A DNA stretch of 12,099 bases, from NCBI GenBank assembly GCA_035532475.1, contig DATKQY010000005.1:1-12099 (forward strand), given 5' to 3'. Source of the DNA: DATKQY01 sp035532475 (GTDB lineage: Bacteria > Actinomycetota > Acidimicrobiia > Acidimicrobiales > Bog-793). Every line of letters begins with the position of its first letter. The first letter of the stretch is position 1. The notes below the pieces were generated by a model. The model was not told the DNA's origin and did not search any database. It saw only the letters and a program-made list of their open reading frames with translations. Below, in pieces: positions 1-7,042 of the stretch. The translations under genes and the position numbers were made by a program.

Positions 1-400
<400 letters not shown>

Positions 401-510
401 TCTCGCTCGTGCTCGCTATGGAAGGCTCACAGGGACGCGCTGTCGCGCTCCCATGTGATCGCCCCTGGAGATGGGTGGACTCTCTCCGGGGCGCGGTCGC
501 AGAGCTCAGG
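401..510 (+). other. 23S-5S internal transcribed spacer with two stem-loops
   Basis: The spacer is about 110 nt. One hairpin spans 432-452 (GGGA, bulged C, GCGC, loop TGTC, GCGC, TCCC). A second spans 460-493 (CGCCCC then GGAGA pairing with TCTCC then GGGGCG, one bulged T at 466). Such stems are plausible processing sites for rRNA maturation. That role is inferred from position only. No tRNA gene is present. Confidence 0.6.
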
Positions 511-630
511 TTTCCGGTGGCCATGGCGGCGGGGCAACACCCGTTCCCATCTCGAACACGGCAGTTAAGCCCGCCCGCGCCGATGGTACTTGGGGGGCGA
601 CTCCCTGGGAGAGTAGGTCGCTGCCGGAAT
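511..630 (+). rRNA. rrf: 5S ribosomal RNA
   Basis: This is a complete 5S rRNA of about 118-120 nt. The terminal helix is visible as TTCCGG at 512-517 pairing with CCGGAA at 624-629. The internal conserved segment ACCCGTTCCCATCTCGAACA (539-558) and the later GAGAGTAGGTCGCTGCC (610-626) are typical of bacterial 5S. It sits ~110 nt behind the 23S gene, the usual 23S-5S order. Exact mature ends are estimated from the terminal helix. Confidence 0.97.
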
Positions 631-641
631 ACTTCTCGATC

Positions 642-683
642 GAAGCCCTTGCATCACCGCTCGCGGTGGCATGCAGGGGCTTC
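642..683 (+). terminator. Strong hairpin after 5S, probable rRNA operon terminator
   Basis: The left arm GAAGCCCTTGCAT (642-654) pairs with ATGCAGGGGCTTC (671-683) over 13 bp with one T-G wobble. The stem continues inward as CACCG/CGGTG across a 2-nt bulge and closes with a CTCG loop. No T-run follows the stem, so a classical intrinsic terminator is not proven, but the place and stability fit the end of the rrn transcript. Confidence 0.6.
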
Positions 684-724
684 GTCGCGTCCGGGCGCCG
701 GCGTCGAGCGTGGTGCCGGCCCGC

Positions 725-776
725 TTGACCGGTGCCCACCCCCGTCCCTAAGTTTGGTGGCTGAACGAATCAACGT
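725..776 (+). promoter_or_regulatory. Candidate xylA promoter with operator-like sequence
   Basis: TTGACC (725-730) and TAAGTT (749-754), separated by 18 bp, resemble a housekeeping -35/-10 pair. They would start transcription near 761, about 70 nt before xylA. The stretch 749-776 is clearly more A/T-rich than its surroundings. It contains a loose inverted pair, TTTGGT (753-758) against AACGAA (763-768), that could be bound by the ROK repressor encoded at the end of the operon. The dyad is imperfect (4 of 6 positions), so the operator assignment is weak. The promoter match is moderate. Confidence 0.4.
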
Positions 777-830
777 GATGCCGAGTGGGCACCGTCACCG
801 TCGGCGCTCCCGGTAGCGAGGAGGTCGACG

Positions 831-2018
831 ATGGCACCCCAACCGACGCGCGAGGACCGGTTCTCCTTCGGGCTGTGGACGGTCGGTTGGCAGGCCCGCG
901 ACCCGTTCGGCGACGCGACCCGACCGCCGCTCGATCCGGTGGAGTCGGTCCACCGGCTGTCGGAGCTCGGCGCGTGGGGCGTGACGTTCCACGACGACGA
1001 CCTGATCCCCTTCGGCTCCGACGAGGCGACACGCGAGGCGCTCATCAAGCGGTTCCGCGACGCGCTCGACGAAACCGGCATCGTCGTCCCGATGATGACG
1101 ACGAACCTGTTCACGCACCCGATGTTCAAGGACGGCGCCTTCACGGCCAACGACCGGGGCGTCCGGCGCTACGCGCTGCGCAAGGTGATGCGCAACCTCG
1201 ACCTCGCCGCGGAGCTCGGCGCGTCGACGTACGTCTTCTGGGGCGGCAGGGAGGGAGCTGAGACGGACTCGGCGAAGGACGTGCGGGCCGCGCTCGAACG
1301 CTACCGGGAGGGGATCGACCTCCTCGCCTCGTACGTCGTCGACCGCGGCTACGGCATCCGCTTCGCCCTCGAGCCGAAGCCGAACGAGCCCCGTGGCGAC
1401 ATCTTCCTGCCGACCGTCGGCAGCGCCCTCGCCTTCATCTCGACCCTCGAGCACCACGAGATGGTCGGGGTGAACCCCGAGGTGGGTCACGAGCAGATGG
1501 CGGGGATGAACTTCGTCCACAGCATCTCCCAGGCGCTCTGGCACGGGAAGTTGTTCCACATCGACCTCAACGGCCAGCGCGGCGCGAAGTACGACCAGGA
1601 CCTCATCTTCGGCCACGGCGACCTGCTCAACGCCTTCTTCCTCGTCGACCTGCTCGAGAACGGGGGACCCGGTGGTGCGCCCGCCTACGACGGTCCCCGG
1701 CACTTCGACTACAAGCCGCTGCGCACCGAGGACACCACCGGGGTGTGGGCGTCGGCGGCGTCGAACATGGTGACCTACCTGCTCTTGAAGGAGCGGGCGA
1801 AGGCCTTCCGGGCCGACCCCGAGGTGCAGGCGGCGCTCGAGGCGAGCCAGGTGCTCGAGCTCGCCGTGCCGACGCTCGCCGAGGGAGAGACCTATCAGGA
1901 GCTGCTCAGGGACCAGGCAGCGTTCGAGCGCTTCGACGTCGAGGCGGCCGCCACCCACGGCTACGGCTACGCCCACCTCGATCACCTGGCCGTCGAGCAC
2001 GCCCTCGGCGCCCGCTGA
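831..2018 (+). CDS. xylA: Xylose isomerase
   Basis: XylA interconverts D-xylose and D-xylulose in the cytoplasm, using two divalent metal ions. The 395-aa product has the shorter, class I (actinobacterial) length and closely matches Streptomyces-type enzymes from the N-terminal EDRFSFGLWTVGWQ onward. The catalytic His54 and Asp57 lie in FHDDD. Metal ligands are visible as Glu181 and Lys183 (EPKPNEP), Glu217 and His220 (NPEVGHEQ), Asp245 (HIDLNGQ), Asp255/Asp257 (YDQDL) and Asp293 (HFDYKP). The last corresponds to residue 287 in Streptomyces, because about six extra residues sit in the Gly/Pro-rich loop NGGPGGAPAYDGPR (277-290). The ATG has a very good ribosome-binding site, GAGGAGG at 818-824, with a 6-nt spacer. 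It is the first gene of a xylA-xylB-repressor operon and ends 29 nt before xylB. Confidence 0.97.
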   Translation: MAPQPTREDRFSFGLWTVGWQARDPFGDATRPPLDPVESVHRLSELGAWGVTFHDDDLIPFGSDEATREALIKRFRDALDETGIVVPMMTTNLFTHPMFKDGAFTANDRGVRRYALRKVMRNLDLAAELGASTYVFWGGREGAETDSAKDVRAALERYREGIDLLASYVVDRGYGIRFALEPKPNEPRGDIFLPTVGSALAFISTLEHHEMVGVNPEVGHEQMAGMNFVHSISQALWHGKLFHIDLNGQRGAKYDQDLIFGHGDLLNAFFLVDLLENGGPGGAPAYDGPRHFDYKPLRTEDTTGVWASAASNMVTYLLLKERAKAFRADPEVQAALEASQVLELAVPTLAEGETYQELLRDQAAFERFDVEAAATHGYGYAHLDHLAVEHALGAR

Positions 2019-2047
2019 TCGGGCCGGCAGGCGCAGGCTCGGCGCCC

Positions 2048-3490
2048 GTGACCCTCGTCGCCGGGATCGACTCGTCGACCCAGTCCTGCAAGGTCGTCGT
2101 GCGCGACGCCGCCGACGGGAGGCTGGTGCGCGAGGGGCGCGCGCCGCATCCGAACGGCACCGAGGTCGACCCGGAGGCGTGGTGGTCGGCGCTCGGGAGG
2201 GCCGCGGCGGCGGCGGGCGGGCTGGACGACGTCGTTGCCGTGTCGGTCGGCGCACAGCAGCACGGGATGGTCTGCCTCGACGAGAGCGCCCAGGTCGTGC
2301 GGCCGGCGCTGCTGTGGAACGACACCCGTTCGGCGCCTGACGCCGAGGCGCTCGTCGAGGAGCTCGGGCCCGGGATGACCGGCGCACGGGCCTGGGCGGA
2401 GGCGGTCGGCAGCGTGCCGCTGGCGGCGTTCACGGTGACGAAGCTGCGCTGGCTGGCGCGCCACGAGCCGGAGCGTGCCCGGGCGAGCGCCGCAGTGTGC
2501 CTCCCGCACGACTGGCTCACCTGGCGCCTCGGCGGGGCCCGGGCGGGGGTCGTGTCGGCCGCCCGACCGCCGCTCGACGCGCTTCGCACCGACCGGGGGG
2601 ACGCGAGCGGCACCGGCTACTGGTCGCCCCGCACCGGCGAGTACCGCCTCGACCTGTTCGAGCGGGCCCTCGGGCACGTAGCGCTCGTGCCCCGTGTCCT
2701 CGGCGCGTCGGAGGCGGCAGGCGAGGCACCGTCCGGCGCGCTGCTCGGCCCGGGCACCGGCGACAACGCCGCCGCGGCGCTCGGCGTCGGCGCCGGGCCC
2801 GGCGACGTCGTCGTCTCCATCGGGACCTCGGGCACGGTGTTCGCCGTGTGCGAATCACCGGTCGCCGACCCCTCGGGCATCGTCGCCGGCTTCGCCGACG
2901 CGACGGGACGCTTCCTGCCGCTCGTCTGCACGTTGAACGCGGCCCGGGTACTCGATGCGATGGCCGCTGTCCTCGGGGTCGGGCCCGACGAGCTCTCGCG
3001 CCTCGCGCTCTCGGCGCCGCCGGGTGCCGAGGGCCTGGTCCTCGTCCCGTACCTGGAGGGCGAGCGCACGCCCAACCGTCCCGACGCGACCGGGGCGGTC
3101 CACGGTCTGCGCCTCGCCAGCGCGACACCGGCGTGCTTTGCGCGCGCGGCGGTCGAGGGGCTGCTGTGCGGTCTCGCCGACGGGCTCGACGCCCTCCGCC
3201 AGCACGGCGTGCGCATCGAGCGCGTGCTGCTCGTCGGCGGAGGCAGCCGCTCCGAGGCGGTGCGGCGGATCGCCCCGGCGGTGCTCGGCCATCCGGTGCT
3301 CGTGCCCCCGCCCGGCGAGTACGTGGCCGACGGCGCCGCCAAGCAGGCGGCCTGGGTCGCGATCGGCGGAGCCGCACCACCGAGCTGGCCGGTCGAGGGC
3401 GAGCAGCGCTTCGAGGCCGAGCCGACGCCGCAGGTCCGGGAGCGCTACGCCGAGGTCCGCGACCTCACCGCCAGTCGGCATGGCCGCTGA
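2048..3490 (+). CDS. xylB: Xylulokinase (FGGY carbohydrate kinase)
   Basis: XylB phosphorylates D-xylulose with ATP to xylulose 5-phosphate, feeding the pentose phosphate pathway. The 480-aa product has both FGGY domains: the N-terminal half opens with the phosphate-binding GIDSSTQSCKVVV (Asp8) and includes GAQQHGMV and LLWNDTRS. The C-terminal half begins near the GTGDNAAAALG motif, whose Asp239 matches the catalytic base (Asp233) of E. coli XylB. It continues with SIGTSGTVFAV, YLEGERTP and the adenosine-binding LLVGGGSRSE (395-404). The open frame extends upstream into xylA, but homology begins exactly at the GTG at 2048, which is used here; its ribosome-binding site is weak, so coupling to xylA translation is likely. 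The linker just before GTGDN looks about ten residues shorter than in related enzymes. Function is confident; another pentulose as substrate is less likely given xylA next door. Confidence 0.95.
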   Translation: MTLVAGIDSSTQSCKVVVRDAADGRLVREGRAPHPNGTEVDPEAWWSALGRAAAAAGGLDDVVAVSVGAQQHGMVCLDESAQVVRPALLWNDTRSAPDAEALVEELGPGMTGARAWAEAVGSVPLAAFTVTKLRWLARHEPERARASAAVCLPHDWLTWRLGGARAGVVSAARPPLDALRTDRGDASGTGYWSPRTGEYRLDLFERALGHVALVPRVLGASEAAGEAPSGALLGPGTGDNAAAALGVGAGPGDVVVSIGTSGTVFAVCESPVADPSGIVAGFADATGRFLPLVCTLNAARVLDAMAAVLGVGPDELSRLALSAPPGAEGLVLVPYLEGERTPNRPDATGAVHGLRLASATPACFARAAVEGLLCGLADGLDALRQHGVRIERVLLVGGGSRSEAVRRIAPAVLGHPVLVPPPGEYVADGAAKQAAWVAIGGAAPPSWPVEGEQRFEAEPTPQVRERYAEVRDLTASRHGR

Positions 3491-4784
3491 GCCCTGGGCC
3501 GAGGAGGCCCGCGCCGCGCTCGTGGAGTCACCCCCGGCTCGCCCTGACGCGGGGGTGCAACGCCAGCCGGCGCGCCAGTCCTCGCTGCGGCGCCACAACC
3601 TCGCGCTCGTGCTCGCCGAGCTGAGCGGAGGAGCGCGCCGGTCCCGAGCGCAGGTCGCCGTGCGCACGGGTCTCACGAAGGCGACCGTCTCCAGCCTCGT
3701 CGACGGGTTGCTCGACGCCGGCCTGGTCGTCGAGGAGGCGCCGGAGCGCGGCGCCGTCGGGCGCCCGGCGAGCCCGCTCAGTCTGAACCGGCGCGGGCCG
3801 GCGGGGCTCGGCATCGAGGTCAACGTGGACTACGTCGCTGCGTCGGTCGTCGACTTGACCGGGGAGATCCGCGCGCACGAGTCCGCCGGCGGCGACAACC
3901 GCTCCGTCGCGCCCGAGCACGCGCTCCGCCGTGCCGCCGCCATGGCCCGGCGGGTCGAGCGCGCCGCTTCCCGTGGCGGGCTCGCGGTCGCGGGAGTGGG
4001 CGTCGCGCTGCCCGGGATAGTCGACGCGGACGGACGGCTGCGCGTCGCGCCGAACCTGCCGGGCTGGCGGAACTTCCCGGTCGTGGAGCACCTGGGCGGG
4101 CTGCTCGGTCGCGAGCTGCCCCCGACGGCGGCCGGCAACGAGGCCAATCTCGCCGCGATGGCCGAGCTCTGGTACGGCGGCCGACCCGGGCTGCGCGACT
4201 TCGTCTACGTGTCCGGGGAGATCGGGATCGGCGCCGGCATCGTCGTCGAGGGCCGGCTGTTCCGGGGTGTCCGTCGCTCCGCGGGCGAGCTCGGTCACGT
4301 CATGGTCGACGCAGCCGGCCCGCGATGCGGCTGCGGGGCGTACGGCTGCGTCGAGCAGTTCGCGGGGCAGGAGGCGCTGCTGCGCGCCGCCGGCGTCGCC
4401 GCCGAGGCGGGCAGCGCACTCGCCAACCCGACGGGCGCCGTCGCGGAGCTGCTCGGCCGGGCGCGCGACGGCGACGCCCGGACCCTCGAGGCCCTGCGGC
4501 GGGCGGGCACGGCGCTCGGCATCGCGGTGTCGGCGGTCGTCAACCTCGTCGACGTGCCGACCGTCGTCCTCGGCGGGCTGCACGCGCAGCTCGCGCCCTA
4601 TGTGGCGTCTGCGGTGGCACGCGAGCTCTCGGATCGCGTCGTCGGCGCCGAGTCCTCGCCGGTCCGACTTGAGGTTTCCTCGCTCGGTCCCGGTGCGGCG
4701 GTCCGCGGTGCGGCGGCCTCCGTCGTCCGCGAGATCCTGGAAGACCCCGGCACATGGTTGCCCGGCATCCTCGTGGGCGCCTGA
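3480..4784 (+). CDS. xylR: ROK-family transcriptional repressor, probable xylose operon regulator
   Basis: The 434-aa product has an N-terminal winged helix-turn-helix (about residues 35-90, with LTKATVSSLVDGLLDAGLV) joined to a ROK sugar-binding domain (about 108-434). The ROK zinc signature is intact: GELGHV (269-274) followed by Cys283, Cys285 and Cys290, with His273 as further ligand. Two kinase features are missing: the ATP-binding DxGxT is replaced by GIEVNVDYVAASVVDL, and the catalytic Asp of active ROK kinases is Glu in GNEAN (219-223). This is the pattern of repressors, not glucokinases. In this family xylose normally releases the protein from DNA. The ATG at 3480 overlaps the xylB end by 11 nt, indicating co-transcription and probably autoregulation together with xylAB. 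The exact start is less certain, because the first ~30 residues are Ala/Pro-rich. The name xylR rests on family and context. Confidence 0.88.
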   Translation: MAAEPWAEEARAALVESPPARPDAGVQRQPARQSSLRRHNLALVLAELSGGARRSRAQVAVRTGLTKATVSSLVDGLLDAGLVVEEAPERGAVGRPASPLSLNRRGPAGLGIEVNVDYVAASVVDLTGEIRAHESAGGDNRSVAPEHALRRAAAMARRVERAASRGGLAVAGVGVALPGIVDADGRLRVAPNLPGWRNFPVVEHLGGLLGRELPPTAAGNEANLAAMAELWYGGRPGLRDFVYVSGEIGIGAGIVVEGRLFRGVRRSAGELGHVMVDAAGPRCGCGAYGCVEQFAGQEALLRAAGVAAEAGSALANPTGAVAELLGRARDGDARTLEALRRAGTALGIAVSAVVNLVDVPTVVLGGLHAQLAPYVASAVARELSDRVVGAESSPVRLEVSSLGPGAAVRGAAASVVREILEDPGTWLPGILVGA

Positions 4785-4802
4785 GGTCCGAGCTGTGGCT
4801 GG

Positions 4803-4816
4803 AGCCGCCTTCGGCT
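4803..4816 (+). terminator. Small hairpin after the xylose operon
   Basis: AGCCG (4803-4807) and CGGCT (4812-4816) close over a CCTT loop, 18 nt after the stop codon of the ROK gene. The stem is only 5 bp and no T-run follows. It could contribute to termination between the xylose operon and the TPR gene, but support is weak. Confidence 0.25.
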
Positions 4817-4890
4817 GAGAGCTTGGGGGAAGCATGCGGGCCCCGCCGGATCCACCGAGGCGAGCGCGCGGAACGTGACCTGGTGGCGGC

Positions 4891-4896
4891 TAGCGT
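4891..4896 (+). promoter_or_regulatory. Candidate -10 element (TAGCGT) for the TPR gene
   Basis: TAGCGT has the T-A----T pattern of a -10 box and lies 8 nt before the GTG at 4905. Transcription from it would therefore begin at or next to that GTG and give a leaderless mRNA, which is common in actinobacteria. No good -35 is visible. Similar TAGCNT elements precede the aldolase and korA genes in this window. Confidence 0.3.
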
Positions 4897-4904
4897 CTCC
4901 GCCC

Positions 4905-6920
4905 GTGCCCCGACCGGATCCCCGCCCTTCCACCGACCCTTCCGGGTCCGAAGCTTCGCGGGCGGGCGGACGGGGAAAGCCCGGTGTGCCGCGGGGTTCT
5001 GCGCCTCGAAGTGGAGGCGGAACTGGCCACAGCGCGAAGCGCACCGGCGCGGCTCGGAAGCAGTCGGGTGCGGCCCGCTTCGGAGGCGGAGCTGGCGGCA
5101 ACGCCAAGCGCTCGGGCGCGGCTCGGAAGCAGTCGGGGTCGGCCCGTTACGACGATGGTGCGGCGCGCAAGCCAGCCGGTGCGGCGCGCAAGCCAGCCGG
5201 TGCCGGCCGTGGAAGTGGTTCTGGCGCCAAGTCGTCCTACCCGAGGCCGGCGCGCGACCGCGCGGGATCTGGCTCGGGTGCGGTTCCGTCCCGGAGCGCT
5301 CCGGGCACGGGGGCGCGTGCGCCTCGTGCGGGCGGGCGCGATGCCGTCCGGACAGGCGAGCCGCGAGCGCCTCGGTCCGGCGGCGAGCGCTCGGGGGCGC
5401 CCGCTCGAAGCAGTGCTGGACGACCCGGTGCGGCGCGCCTTGTCCGCGGACCTCGACCGTCGTCGACAGGCGCGGGCGCGCCGCGCGGCGCCGGCACGGC
5501 GCGAAGCGGTGCGCCGTACCCACGCCAGCCGAGGGGCGAGGGTCGGATCGGCGCGCCGAGGACGCCGGGCGCTCCCCGACAGGCCGGTCCCGCCCGGGGC
5601 GAGCGAGCGCCGCGTCCGCCGGTCGCATCCGCCAGGAGCGGGGCACCGAGCCGCTCCGGTCGGCCCACGGGTACCGGAGCGCCGGGGACCCCTCGTGCAC
5701 CGGGCAGGTCCGTAGCGCCGAGGGGCGCCGGCGCGGCCGGACCCCGCACGGGGGCTCCCCGTGGCGGCGCCTGGCGCGATCGCGAGGGCGGTGCCGCAGA
5801 CGCGGGGATCCGCCGGGCCGCCACCGGGGCGGTCGCCCGACAGGGCGGCCCGAGGCGGCGCGCCGACGGCCCGGCGCGCGAGCAGCCGCGCGACCGGGCG
5901 ACGGAGGACTTCAAGCGCGCCGGGGCCGCCGGCTGGGGCGGGGTCGCCCGACGCGGCGCCATCGGTGTGCGCGGCGCCGGTCCGTCCCGGCCCGCGCCCG
6001 GAGGTGGCGCAGCCGCTCGGGGTGGGCGGCCGGTCCGCCGCGCTCCCACCGAGGCTCGCGACCGGAGCGTCACCGAGCGCCGAGGCGCCGACGCCGGCCG
6101 TCCGGGTACGGCCGGCCGCGGCGCGACCGGGGACCGGGCACCTGAGGGCCCCGGTGTCGGGGAACGGGTGACGCCGGCACGGGTTGCGCCGAGATACCAG
6201 GTCAAGGGCGAGGGGAAGGGCCTCGACGGGACCGCCCGCGCGCTCGCCGCGGCGAGCGCGAGCAAGGCCGCCCGCACCCGACGCCGGCGTCCTGTCCCCG
6301 CCGACATCGTCACGGAGCTGCGCGCCGCCGGGACGCCGCGGGAGGTGGCGCGCCTCGAGCTGCGCCTGGCCGACGCCTCGCGTGCCTACGAGCGCGACCG
6401 CTACCCCGAGGCGCTCTCGATCCTTCGCGAGCTCGCCCGGGCGGTGCCGGGCGTAGCCGCGGTGCGTGAGCTGTACGGCCTCACGCTCTACCGCCTCGGC
6501 CGCTGGAAGGAGGCGATCCGCGAGCTACGCGCGTTCGCCGAGCTGTCGGGCTCGGTCGACCAGCACCCGGTGATCGCGGACAGCGAGCGCGCCCTCGGCC
6601 GCCACGACCGGGTCGCGGAGCTCTGGGCCGAGCTGCGGACCGCCGGCGCCGGGAGCGACGTCCTCGCCGAGGGCCGGCTCGTGATGGCCGGCTCGCTCGC
6701 GGACCGCGGGCGCATCGCCGATGCGATCGAGCTGCTCGCCCCCGCGGCGATGCGCGAGGTGCGCAAGCCGCTCGAGCGCCACGTCCGCCAGTGGTACGCG
6801 CTCGCCGACCTCTACGAGCGCAGCGGCGACGTCCCGAGGGCGCGTGAGCTCTTCCGAAAGGTGGTCGTGGCCGATCCCGAGCTGTCGGACGCGCCGGAGC
6901 GCCTCGCCGCCCTGCGCTGA
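4905..6920 (+). CDS. TPR-repeat protein with long disordered Arg/Gly/Ala/Pro-rich N-terminal tail
   Basis: The last ~190 residues (483-671) form a helical TPR-like domain. Its units begin near RLELRLADASRAYERDRYPE, RELYGLTLYRLGRWKEAI, VIADSERALGRHDRVAELW, LVMAGSLADRGRIADAIELL and WYALADLYERSGDVPRARELF. TPR domains mediate protein-protein contacts; the partner is unknown. The domain resembles, from memory, a conserved actinobacterial TPR protein found near tlyA in other genomes, which also carries a disordered tail. Residues 1 to ~435 are low complexity (Arg, Gly, Ala, Pro, Ser), strongly basic, with internal repeats. A basic linker (SKAARTRRRRPVP) joins the two parts. No signal peptide or membrane segment is visible. 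The start is uncertain. GTG at 4905 is chosen because a -10-like element would give a leaderless message there; GTG at 4875 would add ten residues (including WW) unlike the rest. The frame runs unbroken into the TPR domain, which supports the tail being translated. Confidence 0.75.
   Translation: MPRPDPRPSTDPSGSEASRAGGRGKPGVPRGSAPRSGGGTGHSAKRTGAARKQSGAARFGGGAGGNAKRSGAARKQSGSARYDDGAARKPAGAARKPAGAGRGSGSGAKSSYPRPARDRAGSGSGAVPSRSAPGTGARAPRAGGRDAVRTGEPRAPRSGGERSGAPARSSAGRPGAARLVRGPRPSSTGAGAPRGAGTARSGAPYPRQPRGEGRIGAPRTPGAPRQAGPARGERAPRPPVASARSGAPSRSGRPTGTGAPGTPRAPGRSVAPRGAGAAGPRTGAPRGGAWRDREGGAADAGIRRAATGAVARQGGPRRRADGPAREQPRDRATEDFKRAGAAGWGGVARRGAIGVRGAGPSRPAPGGGAAARGGRPVRRAPTEARDRSVTERRGADAGRPGTAGRGATGDRAPEGPGVGERVTPARVAPRYQVKGEGKGLDGTARALAAASASKAARTRRRRPVPADIVTELRAAGTPREVARLELRLADASRAYERDRYPEALSILRELARAVPGVAAVRELYGLTLYRLGRWKEAIRELRAFAELSGSVDQHPVIADSERALGRHDRVAELWAELRTAGAGSDVLAEGRLVMAGSLADRGRIADAIELLAPAAMREVRKPLERHVRQWYALADLYERSGDVPRARELFRKVVVADPELSDAPERLAALR
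5034..5156 (+). repeat. Two 69-bp degenerate in-frame repeats in the TPR gene
   Basis: A 23-bp block is identical at 5046-5068 and 5115-5137, exactly 69 bp (23 codons) apart. It lies within longer diverged copies that encode AKR(T/S)GAARKQSG(A/S)AR. The repeat is in phase with the reading frame, so it repeats the protein segment without a frameshift. This indicates growth of the tail by internal duplication. Confidence 0.8.
5157..5198 (+). repeat. Perfect 21-bp tandem repeat, two copies
   Basis: Two identical adjacent 21-bp units (5157-5177 and 5178-5198) each encode GAARKPA. They directly follow the 69-bp repeats. Identical copies point to a recent slippage or unequal-crossover event, and the unit length keeps the frame. 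Confidence 0.9.
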
Positions 6921-6925
6921 GGGCG

Positions 6926-6960
6926 GCACCGGCGGGCACGATGGCCCGAGGTGCCGGTGC
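6926..6960 (+). terminator. Hairpin after TPR gene, probable terminator
   Basis: GCACCGGC (6926-6933) pairs perfectly with GCCGGTGC (6953-6960). A nested stem GGGC/GCCC (6934-6937 with 6944-6947) lies inside. It starts 6 nt after the TPR stop codon. There is no T-run, as is common for high-GC actinobacterial terminators. Confidence 0.5.
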
Positions 6961-6985
6961 GGATTCCCTCACCCGACGGGCGGGG

Positions 6986-6991
6986 TAGCTT
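6986..6991 (+). promoter_or_regulatory. Candidate -10 element (TAGCTT) for the aldolase gene
   Basis: TAGCTT in the context GGGGTAGCTT has the conserved first, second and sixth -10 bases. Transcription would start near 6998, giving a leader of about 45 nt to the GTG at 7043. No convincing -35 is seen at the proper distance. Confidence 0.3.
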
Positions 6992-7031
6992 GGGAGATGC
7001 GCGGCCGTGGCTGCGCACAGGACCAGCGACT

Positions 7032-7036
7032 GGAGG
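7032..7036 (+). promoter_or_regulatory. Ribosome-binding site that sets the aldolase start
   Basis: GGAGG at 7032-7036 stands 6 nt before the GTG at 7043, ideal spacing. No comparable site precedes the upstream in-frame GTG at 7007. This favours 7043 as the true start. Confidence 0.7.
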
Positions 7037-7042
7037 ACCGCG

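Noticed and set aside
631..830. tRNA gene after the 5S rRNA
   Set aside because: No cloverleaf, T-loop GTTCRA sequence or anticodon arm could be found in this interval.
795..2387. Long minus-strand open frame (530 codons) opposite xylA and xylB
   Set aside because: It is antisense to two well-supported genes, is rich in Arg/Val/Glu as expected for the complement of high-GC genes, and matches no family I recognise.
3480..4784. ROK gene as a sugar kinase (glucokinase or xylulokinase)
   Set aside because: It has an N-terminal DNA-binding domain and lacks both the DxGxT ATP motif and the catalytic Asp, which is Glu in GNEAN.
4870..4897. Possible ECF-sigma promoter (GGAAC ... CGTC) upstream of the TPR gene
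   Set aside because: The spacer is 19 bp, longer than usual for this motif pair, and such short motifs are common by chance in GC-rich DNA.
5034..5198. CRISPR-like array
   Set aside because: The repeats are adjacent or overlapping, in frame with a protein, and have no unique spacers.
4754..6145. Alternative plus-strand frame of 463 codons across the TPR tail
   Set aside because: It ends before the TPR domain, starts inside the ROK gene and is dominated by Arg, as usual for a shifted GC-rich frame. The chosen frame runs unbroken into a recognised domain.
5237..6313. Minus-strand frame of 358 codons opposite the low-complexity tail
   Set aside because: It has only Ala/Arg/Pro/Gly low complexity and no domain. 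Lack of stop codons is expected in very GC-rich repetitive DNA.
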